DNA from: Blasia pusilla
Lineage: Eukaryota > Marchantiophyta > Marchantiopsida > Blasiales
Assembly: GCA_050084515.1 (NCBI GenBank)
Contig: CM114272.1
Location: 11,222,001 to 11,286,000 of the forward strand
Direction of reading: 5' to 3'
DNA length: 64,000 nucleotides
Shown: piece after piece, positions 32,651 through 44,345 of the stretch
Position numbering within the stretch: the stretch's first letter is position 1
Layout: every line of letters starts with the position of its first letter
Translations under genes and position numbers: made by a program
The notes under the pieces: generated by a model
The model's database searches: none
Told to the model about the DNA's origin: nothing
Seen by the model: only the letters and a program-made list of their open reading frames with translations

Positions 32651-35600
32651 ATGGCGCTGACGGCGAGGCCAGGGCTCATGGGCTCGCATGGGCTGGCTTG
32701 CAATGCGTGCCTGCTGGGGCCGACGATGAGAGGCGAATTCTTCTTCAGGACTAGGAAGACCATTGCTCCGTCCATCCGCAGTCTCGCGTCGGGCGCGAAT
32801 GGCAGCCGAATTGCCGTCCCCAGGGGATTCAGGAGAGAGACAGGGGTTTTACTCGGAGGGTGCAACAACAGCAGCAGCAGCAGCAGCAGCAGCAGAGGGA
32901 GTAGGCTGAGATGTAAGTCTTATGGCTGGGGGAATTCAATTGCCCTCCGTACTCGTCAGACATCGTTTCACGGGGCGGATTCGGTGTTCGACAAGGGCAG
33001 GGCAGCCGCAGGGCTCGGCAGTAGACAAGTGCATTGCACTGCCGCCGTCAATTCGCCTCAAGTGGAGCTGGAGCAATCCAAGGTGAGGGCCTTTTGACAG
33101 TAGTTAGGCCGCTGGGTGGATTCTTTCTCTGATTCGCCTTATAATGCTGTACTGTCTCACTCCAGACTACTCATGTGGCTGGTGCAAAAATCTATGGCCA
33201 AATTTTGGGCTGCTTTCCAGACCAGTGGCGTAGAGCAGGAGAGTGAAGTGGGGAAATTCAGACAGTATCCGTTTCCAGAAATTGAGGACAAATGGCAGCG
33301 ATTTTGGGAGGAGCAGCAGACGTTTCGTACCCCAGATTCTGTGGATTACTCGAAGCCGAAATATTATGTGCTAGATATGTTCCCCTACCCCAGGTTCGTT
33401 CCAGCGTGACTTCACCGCGATCTCACTTCCGTGCTGGAAGATCCATCACGCATTTAAGCTTTGTAATCAGAGCTTTTGCACTGGAATTCAATTCACATTC
33501 GGGCCTGCATTCATCGGGTACTCGGGCCTGCATTCATCGGGTACTGCATTGCTTAGTTTTCATCAGCGAAATGACGTAGCACTGACGATCCCCAGCTCTC
33601 AAACGTAGATCTCATTTCACTCACTTGAGTCGTGCTTCGTGGTATCAGGAAAGGTTTCACCTTTGATAAAGCGCTGAACTAAAGTGGATACAATTTGGAA
33701 TCAGTGGTGCAGGGCTTCACGTCGGCCATCCAGAAGGCTACACTGCCACTGATATAATTTCCCGGTATAAGCGAATGAGAGGTTTCAATGTTCTGCATCC
33801 AATGGGATGGGATGCCTTCGGATTGCCAGCCGAGCAATATGCAATTCAGGTTTGTTCATTCTAGTTTCAGATGCACCATATTTGGAAATTCAAGTAATCT
33901 GCAACATTTTATGTACGGTAAATTGTTCCGAATTTTAACGAATAACACTTGCCTTACAAACAGGCTTGATGTTATGATCAAGGAACCCAGGAATCAGAAT
34001 GTTTGAGAACTGTGATATCCGATCTTCTTCTATTTTCCTTCTTCTTTTCGGATATGGAAACTAGAGATCCAGTACAGTGTCGTGTCTATGAACAGAGCTC
34101 AAGCTCTCTAATTTTATTTCTCTCTTATCCAGACAGGAACTCATCCGAGGTTGACCACGTTGAAGAATATTGACCGCTTTCGCAGTCAGGTGTGTGGCAT
34201 TGTGGTCCCTTAGTTGTTATTACAAGGTGTTTGACACTCACACTCTGAGTCATACTGTTGTGGAATGCGGGTGGAGGATTTTCTTGCATCGCCATCCAAT
34301 TTTGATGTAGTTTTGGAAAGTTCTTCTGACAGATAACAACCGCCTGTGGAACTATGCTTTGCAGCTTAAAGGTCTGGGATTCTCCTATGACTGGCGGCGA
34401 GAGATCTCCACAACTGAGCCTGACTATTACAAGTGGACACAATGGATCTTTCTTCAGCTGTTCAACAAAGGGCTTGCTTATCAGGTTTTGAATTATTTTT
34501 TTGCTTTTAGATATTTTTCCAAGTTAAATAAGCGCATGCCAGAAAAAAATGCTGATGTGCCAGAAAAATCGGCTCTGGAAGGAGGCTTATGTCATCCTGA
34601 CTCATGGCACATGGAGTTTGTGCCCATACTGGTTCACCATTTAATACATCAACTTTGATGTTGCTTGACTTACAACATCCTGCTTCTCATATTTAATTCC
34701 GCCCCTTACATACCCGGACTAGAACCCCATTCTTTGCCTGCTCTATCTGGTGCAGATGAGCTTAAGATCTAATTTCTCTGGGTTCTTGGATACCCAAAGT
34801 TTGCACTCTTTTGAATAGCTGTCAAGTTCAGTGGTTCAGATATGACATTGTGGGTTGCTTTGGCCTTCCGGACTTCAGATCAGCATTGAAGGCTAAATGT
34901 GTTTCCTCCCACCTTGTTGACTTTGGATTACTAATGAGATCCGTTTATTTTTCAATGGTATGTTTCAATCAGGCAGAGGTCCCTGTGAATTGGTGCCCTG
35001 AACTCGGAACTGTACTTGCAAATGAGGAAGTAATTGATGGACTTAGTGAGCGCGGTGGATATCCTGTGATAAGAAAGGTATTACAGACTATTTATTCACA
35101 TAATCTTGTTATTCTTTCTCTCTTGTCCATCAAGCTCATTTGGAATCTGGAACAATTGTAAAAATTACAGAATTGCTTATATGTTTCTCTGAGTGTTATA
35201 GCCTTCCTGAGTGCTAATATGTACCTTTCTGTGGACAGCCTATGAAACAATGGATGCTGAAGATAACCGCATATGCGGATCGACTAATTGAAGACTTAGA
35301 TGAGCTGGATTGGCCTGAGAGCATCAAGGATATGCAACGAAATTGGATTGGTCGGTCTGAAGGTGCTGAGCTAGACTTCAGAGTAACCAACAGTAGTGGT
35401 GAAGAAAGCTCCACCAGTTTGAGGGTTTTCACAACAAGGCCAGACACTCTTTGTGGTGCCACGTATGCTCCAAAACTTCAGTTTCTATTTTTTCAGCTTT
35501 AGAGAGAGGTTGGGAATTGAATAGAGATGCTGAGCTAGAAGGAATGCAATCTAGCTTCCAAGATCAACTTAAGCTCTTAAAAATGTGTCCCTAGAGTTTT

Positions 35601-38600
35601 ACAACTTCCGAGTCTGACTATGCTTGGCTTTTGACTCCCAAACTACGGTGCTTGATGTATCTTGGTTAGGTGACAGACTGCTCTCGATTAGCAGTGGTTG
35701 TGGTAGCCTTATCACCATAGACCCTGCAACCTGGTTGGACAATGCTGGAGACTTGGGTGAATTGCGAGGCAGGAAGAAGGGAAGTAGGTACCAAATGAGA
35801 GGAGGGATTTAAGTGACAGAAAGTGACTACAATAACGCCTTGTCAATGATCGCGGGTAATCTTTGCAGATACTTGGTGGTTGCACCTGAGCACCCATTGC
35901 TCAACCAACTCACATCTGCTGAACAGAAAAGTGCGGTATTTTCCTGAACTATTTCCTTGTGTTCTCTACACAACTAAGGCTGATGTTTTTTTCCTTTTCC
36001 GTTTTAGAAGCTATTTTCATGCATTTGAAATGGTTGCGGGGGATGCTTGCCAAAATTCTGAATGGATGTGATTCTAGACATCCTTAAGAATGTGCGACAT
36101 ATTTGATGCACTTCTACACATTCACCTTATTCCAGGTATAGGGGATGTTAAACCACTCTCTCCCTGCCCTTAGAAAGAGAAACTTCTTGAACAGGATACT
36201 CACCTCGTTGGGTAGGCTCTCACATTTTACAGGGACTAAGGCGTGTGATCATTGTCATGCTCTTTATTTTTTTATGCATCAGTCATTTGGTATGGTCCAG
36301 AGGAATGGCTCAAAGTCTATCAAATTAACTTTTGATATATGTTACAGGTCGAAAAGTATGTTGAGGCTGCAAAGAGGAAAAGTGATCTGGAGAGAACTGA
36401 ATTACAGAAAGATAAAAGTGGAGTCTTTACCGGATCAATGGCTAGAAATCCAGCTACTGGTGAAGCAGTACCTGTGTGGGTGGCTGACTACGTGCTAGGC
36501 AGGTGCGCCTCCTCAATTAAGCCCAAGTGTCTGGATTGGTTTTTGTCACCCATTCAACCTTTTGGAACAGTTAATTTTTACTTCTGTTGCATCATGCTGT
36601 TTGGTAGCTTTATGACTATACAGAGGCAATCAATAAATCTCTGTGCAGTCAGAGGATGTGGGATGGGGAGAGTGATGAAGAGCAGTTCTCTGTACATATG
36701 TCTTGAGTGTTAGGATTGAGGGAAAGACTATACCTCTAGATAGATCTTGGTCAGTGCTTCTGAGGATGGATAGTTCTATGGTTAATGTGTTGGCCGAAAT
36801 GGCTTATGAAACTGCTTAATGAATGGCATTTGGGTATGTCATAAAGTCAGTGTTTGCCGGCTTAGGTATATTTGGTACTACTCTAGTCCATGTTGAAGTC
36901 GCTCAGATTTGAATGCATGCTTTGTACATTGCAGTTATGGCACAGCAGCTATTATGGCAGTGCCTGCTCATGATACTCGAGATTATGAGTTTGCATCGAC
37001 TTTTGGCTTGCCTGTCCGGGTTGTGGTTGCCTCTGGAGAAGGTGATGACTCAGATGATAAGAAAGCTTACACCGGGAAAGGGACTATGATAAACTCCTCT
37101 TTTGGTCCTTTGGGGATGGATTTGGATGGTCTATCCAATGTAGAAGCGGCCGAGAAAATCACTCAATGGCTTGAAAGGAATGATCTAGGTACAAGAAAGG
37201 TGATGACACTGATCTATGAAACTTCCTTACAAGACAATCTACTCAAGTGTTCTTTCTTTACAAAGTATGAGAATTGATAATTTCAGTTTTCTGATCTCAT
37301 CAATAGTGCGCAGTGGTGTAGTTGCTCGTGACAATTTATTTTTCCCTAATCCTTCTTATGCTAATGGCAATTTTATGAAAGCAGGTAAATTACAAGCTTA
37401 GGGATTGGCTATTCGCAAGACAGCGATATTGGGGAGAACCATTTCCAATCGTGTTTCTTGAAAATTCAAGTCAAGCACGAGGAGTGGCGGAAAGTGATCT
37501 CCCAGTAACACTACCAGAGATTGAGGACTTCACACCAACTGGAACTGGTGAACCTCCACTAGCAAAAGCAGAAGCCTGGGTAAAATAACATCTATCCCAG
37601 TTGGTCTGTTCGACATCCTTTTGGTTCTATGCAATGAACTCGACTGACATCTATGTTAGTAATGACTGGTTGGCTTAGTTGGAGACAATGTGAGGGATTT
37701 CAAGTCAGCTGAGGACATATCTGAGAGGATTTTTCTAGAGCTCTTTGTGCATGTCACATCTAATTAGTAGTCTCTATAACAATATAACAATAGGAGTAAA
37801 GGATTGATGTAAGCATCTCATCCTGGGATTCAGCTCCGTGTGGTTGTTTGTTACTGTTTATAGCGATGTAGGCCATTCATGGGTCTAAGTATTGGTCTTT
37901 TCTGTGCAGGTATCTATCATCGACAAGGAATCAGGAAGGCCAGCTCGGAGGGAAACCAACACAATGCCCCAATGGGCAGGGTCTTGTTGGTATATAGTTT
38001 CTTCCCCCGCCTGCCTACTTTATATCGTGGATGAGTCAAGTTGATAGATCTTCAATCTTCAATCTAATAGGGTTCACAGGAACATGTAGTAGGTCTGAAC
38101 AGATTCTCTTAGCGGGCCAAATGATCTGGAGGTTTTTCTTGTAGAGAGGGCGGTCATAGCTTTCTAAGTGACAGACTTTTGGGATCCTCACTCTTGTAAA
38201 GTTCATAGTCTGTATCTATTTGATGCGTTATAAATAAAGGGTCTGACCCTCTGCAGGACATGATGGATCTGGTCAATAATGACAAAGTTTCGTAACAATT
38301 GCTCCACCAGCAAACATCCTGGGTCTTTTGCAGATCACTTGAGGCATTATTTGAGAGAAGAACAACTATTTTGTATCCTACGCATGAATGATTCAAATTA
38401 TGAACCTAATTCGTGGTTTCTTTCCTGTTATCTATAAAACAGGTATTACTTGAGATTTATGGATCCCAAGAATTCAGAAGCACCAGTAGATCCAGAGAAA
38501 GAAAGGTGGAATCTCCAGCTTCTCATGAAATACGATTGCTAATTCTTTTCACATAAAAACTGTGAAGTGGAGAGATTCATATCGCTGTGTTTATGATCAG

Positions 38601-41600
38601 TCTAGCGATTTGAACAACTGCACATCATTCATGATTTAGTCGCATTTCATCTGCAATGAATTGTACAAATCAAAAGGCACAGCTCTTGTAGATCATAGTT
38701 TAATTCACTCTCTTCGGTTGTGCAGGTACTGGGGGCCTGTAGATTTATATGTTGGAGGAGCCGAACATTCAGTCTTGCATCTGCTGTATGCCCGATTTTG
38801 GCATAAGGTTATTAGCTAACACAAGCTATGAATGGTGTCTTATCTTCATGTGGCATTTATGAAATTGTGTGTAAAGTAGTTGATGGCGAGCCGAGCCTAA
38901 CATAGACTAGACAAAGAGTTTTTAATTTTATTTTTTAGGTTGTCCAGGTTTGAAACTTTTAGAATATCAGAGTTTCTCTACAACCTAGCTATTACAAGCA
39001 CACTTAGTGCAATAGCAACCACTCAGGTTAGATTGTAGAGGAAAGCACTAGACAACCTGCATCACCAGATTACCTTGCATTCTCAAGCACACTTAGTGCA
39101 ATAGCAACCACTCAGGTTAGTACTACTAGACACCTTGTATCACAAGACTCACTGAACCCCTCAAGTCAGCAGACCTCTCAGTCTGTAAGCAGCAGCACAC
39201 TCAGTGCTTAGCACACTGAACTACTAAGGTCAGAAGCGCAATCCACTCAGGTAAGCAAAGCACACTCAGTGCTTCTCAATCAACTCCTCAGCTCAGAGAG
39301 TTGTGTTCAGAAAGGTGTAAGAGAATGTAATTTCGCAGGGCACCCTCAGAGGGTTATATACAGCCAAGAGAATGAGTTTCTAGGTTTTAGGGTTTTAGGG
39401 TTAGGGCCTGCCGCCCATAGTAATTCTCAGAATTACTGAGGTAACTCTATGGTAACAAGAAATTACTATTTACTGTGGTAAAACACTAAGTTACTATAGT
39501 AATTCTATCAGTTACTTTTGACTATAGTAAACTCCAAGTTACTATATTTTACAACAGAAACGTTGATTTGTACCTTGGATATTCTTGGTCCTGGATGGAA
39601 CTAGATGCATGATACATGAAAGAGTGTACTACTTCAAGAAAAGATGACCTGATTCCTCATTGCGGAAAATGTGATGTCTTTGTTGATGATTTAATTGTTG
39701 CAGTGTTATCTTGACTAGGATCTTTGGATGACAGTCTTGTCTAGGGGTTCTTGAGAGTTTTCATTTATGGGCGGATGAACTTATTTATTCACTCACTCAT
39801 TCATGTTTGTTTGATTACCTGGAGTTTCTATACCTAGCATGACAGGTTTCATAATTTATCCAGGCTGAGAAGCTTCGACTTCACTGTAGTGCACGACACT
39901 CGATATGAACTTTTCCTCAATAATTGTGCACAGTTATGATGTGACCCTATTAATCACTTGAGCGTTTCAATTTTTATTTGTTTGCAATGTTCTCCAGGTA
40001 CTATATGACATTGGTGTTGTCTCCACAAAGGAGCCATTTAAGTGTCTTGTCAACCAGGGCATGATTCTTGGTGAGGTATGTGTGCGTGCAGACTACTCCC
40101 TACCTTGACATTCTGCTTTCAAATTCTCTTCATATGCTACAAGAAAGGGACTGTTTCAACTGCAGTTATTGACAAATGTAATCAACAAAATGCTCAGATG
40201 GGACTTCAAAGGGTTGTTCCCAAATCTAGTTTGCTCTTTGTACATTTTGGCTGGAGATTCCAAACCCTTGGTCAATGCTGTGGTATGTGCTAGAAGATGT
40301 CAAAATTTGAAGCAATCTGTTCAGTGAATGTTGAACTCCTGCCTCATGGGAAACCTAGTTCCCGCCAAATCTCACATATGCTTTACAGGTGGAATATACG
40401 ACTTACCGAGATTCCAATGGAAATTATGTTTCAGCTGATTCGGTGGATCAAGATTGCAAGTCTGAGAGGGTCTTGGAAAGCGACGTACGTATCAATCATC
40501 TTCTGTAGAAAATCGGTTTGTTGTAGGAGCTGCCACTCTCAGCCTACCAGATTGACCTTCAGCTTGTGTGACTATGGTTTTTTAATCCGCAAACCTCTCA
40601 AGCCATAACATTTTGTGTTTGGCAGGTGGTCAAATCTGGAGATGGGTATGTGCTCAAGTATGATCAAAGTATCCGAGTGAATGCTAGAGCTCACAAGATG
40701 AGCAAAAGCAGAGGGAATGTGATAAACCCTGATGATGTGGTTACAGATTTTGGGGCAGACTCACTGCGCCTGTATGAAATGTTCATGGGCCCTTTAAGGT
40801 ATAAATCAACCATAGCATTCATTTCTTTGAAACAGTGGTGGAATAATTTGGTTCCAATATCCCTTTGGAAGCTGCTACTCTTGTATATTCCCGATAGGGT
40901 GTGTAGGATACTCTTTTCTGATGATATCAAGATAATGGCAGGATAGTGAGGGAGATCAATTTGACCTCAGATGAATATACAAGTGACCAAACTTTACCTG
41001 CTATGAGCTTCCTTACATTATTTCTTGAAAACTCCGACCTGTGTAGATCTGTTCTCAGGAACAAAACAGTATAGATGAGACGTAGGATCTTTTCAACTTT
41101 TTCTCCTACAATTTCCCTGTGGGCTGGCTTAACAGGAGATTTGAAACTTTGCAGAGATACAAAGGTTTGGAGTACCAATGGAGTTGAAGGTGTGTATAGA
41201 TTTCTAGGTCGAGCCTGGAGACTGGTGGTTGGGATGCCACTTCCAGGAAATTTGTTTCCTGATGGCTCAATTGCGACAGACAAAGAACCGTCACATGAGC
41301 AACTAAAGGCACTTCACCGATGCATACACAGAGTATGTTTTATGTCAACTTTTCCGCTAAACAATATATGCATATAAAACTCCCTCTCAAAGTGTGAGTC
41401 AGTTTTACTTGCCAAGTTTGCATTTGCTTTTACACTCTGGACGACTGCTGTGAAGATTGTTGTGGATCAGGCCCATTGGTGGTTTGAAAAACGTTCACTT
41501 GATTTGGAAAATTACAGGTGACTGATGATATAGAAGGGATGAGATTTAACACAGCTATTGCTGGCATGATGGAATTCATCAATGCTGCCATTAAGGTAGG

Positions 41601-42701
41601 TTGAGACAGTAGGGGACTATTTTTAATCTCCAGTCATGTGAAGTGAATCATACATTAGTGATCTCAATCAAAGGCCTACGTTTGGAGTGATACATTCTTT
41701 TTAGATAAGTGTAGGAGTGTTCAGGGTTATTACTCATATAGGTCCTGTCTTTTCTGGTGCTTAGTGTTCCAGAACTTGAGTGGAACTGGAATTACTGCAA
41801 AGAGTCTCAAAATATTTTGAAACAATTGGGAAAGATATCGAATTTCATTCAATCAAGTGAGAAGTTATAAATGAAACCTCTATTAATTCTCTTTCTAGCA
41901 GCTTGAAGGGAGTGTGTGCCATATTTACTTAATTGTGTGATTTATTCCTTTTGCATCTGTTGATCTTTACAGTGGAGTGATCGACCCAAAGCTGTCATGG
42001 AACCTTTCGTTCTTTTGTTATCACCATTTGCGCCCCATATTGCAGAGGAGTTATGGTCCCGCCTTGGGCATTCAGAAAGTCTCGCTTATGAAAGCTGGCC
42101 AGAGGTGAGTTTAGTCAGCATTTCTTATTCACTTCAAGTTTTTTGGTGTGATGAATTTTCAAAACATTTTCATGGGGCCCCAAAAATTCAGTCCAGCCTT
42201 CATTGATCTCCTGATAGCTTGCAGTTCAGATGTTAATGTGATGCACTGGTTGACCCACTGTATAGTTGATGTCTTCTTATACTAACTGGCATTGTTAGGA
42301 CAAAATTCAACTAGAGCTGGCTGGGAGTTGCTTTGTCAGTTTTCTAGTGTTCAAGTTGTGCTTGTCGCAACTTTTCCCAAAGTAGAAGTCTCGTGAACAT
42401 CACTTTTGAAGATCAGGCATCTCCATAGGCCTGCTCATTCAATGTGAAACCTGTTCACTCACTTCGGTTGAATGTACGTTTTCAGGCTCAGGAAGAATAT
42501 TTGAAGGAGGATGTAATTGTGTTACCTGTACAAATGAATGGGAAGTTGCGAGGCACAATTGAAGTGCCCACAGGAGCCAATGAAGATGTTGTTTTCGCAG
42601 CAGTCCTAGAGAGCGAAAACTTCAACAAGTTTTTGGAGGGAAAAAGTATTGCGAAAAAAATATATGTCCCTGGCAGAATTTTGAACCTTATTATAAGATG
42701 A
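32651..42701 (+). CDS. EMB2369: Leucyl-tRNA synthetase, organellar (bacterial type), 21 exons, 1037 aa
   Basis: Charges tRNA-Leu in plastid and/or mitochondria. Exons: 32651-33082, 33221-33393, 33705-33849, 34133-34189, 34365-34484, 34973-35077, 35239-35462, 35869-35935, 36348-36502, 36935-37199, 37385-37579, 37910-37989, 38443-38505, 38726-38807, 39998-40075, 40389-40484, 40626-40798, 41155-41332, 41518-41595, 41973-42104, 42486-42701. All are GT-AG and keep frame. Residues 1 to about 150 are a basic, Ser-rich transit region with eight Ser from (AGC)8. Catalytic HVGH is at 207-210 and KMSKS at 803-807. The CP1 editing domain has TTRPDT (409-414) and AVPAHD (D506). The C-terminus is [13 protein letters not shown]. 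Length is slightly above the Arabidopsis orthologue (At4g04350, EMB2369), mainly at the N-terminus. Exon 3 uses the AG at 33704, not the later one, because only this restores SGAGLHVGH. Confidence 0.95.
38930..39560. repeat. Repeat-rich insertion in LeuRS intron 14
   Basis: Intron 14 (38808-39997) is by far the longest of the gene. It holds a 37-bp direct repeat (38995-39031 and 39084-39120, CAAGCACACTTAGTGCAA..) and several shorter variants (AGCACACTCAGTGCTT). It also has telomere-like GGTTTTAGGG units (about 39383-39407) and AGTTACTATAGTAA-type palindromes. It looks like a transposon relic of unknown type. Confidence 0.6.
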
Positions 42702-44345
42702 AGCAAATAAAAGCCGAGTTTATAGTTGTCATATTGGCTTTACGGAACTCGATGCATTTTTCTTCTGTTGGATGCAGATTTCTGTTTTGAACTTCTGAGA
42801 TGCCTGATGGTCATGCATTCATGTTAACTGCTCCAAAATTGAAATGTAGTCAACAATGTTACAGGTACAGGAATGTTATCACACATTATTTTTGGCTCTA
42901 GGGGTTTCAATACCTGTTACTTGGATGTACTTCCAAGTCAAATTCCAAGTGGCAGGGGTTTTCTGAGCCACTTTGATAGTGGACCTTAACCTTACATAGA
43001 GCTCAGTGTCCCTTCCAAAGACTATTTCAAACAGGTAATTCTTGGCATTTGGACTAGAATGTGCATCTTTCAGAACCTCGTTGCAAATGTAAGTGATCGA
43101 GAATATCTGGTACGTAGCATTGATGATTGATATATTATGACATAGATCACCTCAAAGTTGGACAAAGTTCAATGCTAATAGCTGGCCGTAAGTTGAAATC
43201 GAATTGCACTAAATGCACTCCCAAGTTTCTCCAATGCTTCATGGGGCTTTGAATAACAGCCATGAGTGAGTGAAATCATTTGCGCAAGGATAAGTGTCAC
43301 CCAAATGCAAACCAAAGAATGCAAGACCCTAGGTTTGCCTGTGCTAGTTCTGAAGCGCAGCTAGGCTCATGGTAAATTCCCCATTCAGGATCTACAACAT
43401 TGGAAGCACTAGCTGTACAACAGACTTTTAGTTACAGTAATGCTGTAGATCTCGAACAGAGAAACCTAACAGAAATGCTTCTTATTATCATGTACCATGG
43501 CTGCTGCATCCTATCAAAAAATGGCCTTCTCCTGACATCCTCATGGTAGGTAGGAGTAAGCTTACTCTGCTGAGATTGCAGTTACCGGGCAAATAAGGAT
43601 GCTTGGACTATCTGTCGACAACATGGAAGCTTGTGCATTTTGGTGGGGCTTGTGCCTTTCCCACTGATCGCATCCCCCACCTTTAAAGACAGCAGCCAAC
43701 AAAAAGTTCAAAAGGAATTCGGCTCAAGAGAACCTGTTGTACTTATCCAAAATAGGTAGTTCTATCAGAAATTCTGCGTATCGCTTCCGCGATTGATGCA
43801 TTTAGATGGCGTTGATCAGTGCAGATATTTAAGCAGATCAATGTACACAAAAATTAACATCCAAGAGTGGGAGATTCATACATTTGAAGATGTTGAAGTT
43901 GCCAAATTGGTCGCTCGCTTCATAGTATTGCTAAGAGTCAGTCCACCTGACGAACAGCTCTGTGGGAGCAATTTGACAGGTGCTTGGGGCCTTAAGACCT
44001 GGATAACAAACACCTGATGAGAGATTCGTATCCTTGCCACTCATCCAGAAAGCATCCACTCAAAGAAACACCACAATTTTGTTGACGATCTGATCTGTTC
44101 CCGGTTTTAATGTGAGATTGTCACACGGACAGAGTGTTAAGGTGGAAGTGGTGTACTGAGGTGGTGGTCCGCCCTAGGGAAGTGTGTGTAAACTACGACA
44201 GCTGAGACAGGAGTCAAATCAATCATTTGACCTGCATTTCATGGTCAAACTTGTCTTGCTGTTGTGGGTTCTACGATAAAATAGTACAGCATTTTGATCA
44301 GAGAAAAGGGAGTGGAATCACCTTCAGAATCTGCGGAAGAGAAAC
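42702..44345. other. Intergenic region between two convergent genes
   Basis: The two coding regions end tail to tail 1.6 kb apart, so this stretch should contain both 3' UTRs. Several short plus-strand frames (for example 43793-44017) show no domain, and I see no additional gene. Confidence 0.6.

Noticed and set aside
33116-33220. An upstream ATG (33116) that would start the LeuRS second exon as a separate protein
   Set aside because: The frame before 33221 is intronic. Exon 1 at 32651-33082 joins in phase through GT-AG, and the upstream codons lack family similarity.
33715-33720. The later AG near 33711 as the acceptor of LeuRS exon 3
   Set aside because: It would drop the Ser-Gly-Ala-Gly before HVGH. 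The acceptor ending at 33704 restores the conserved motif in frame.
38995-39300. Short direct repeats in LeuRS intron 14 as a possible CRISPR array
   Set aside because: Eukaryotic intron, only two exact 37-bp copies, irregular spacing and no cas genes.
39383-39407. Telomere-like GGTTTTAGGG units as a sign of a chromosome end or fusion
   Set aside because: Only about three imperfect units inside an intron. Short telo-box-like runs are common in plant genomes.
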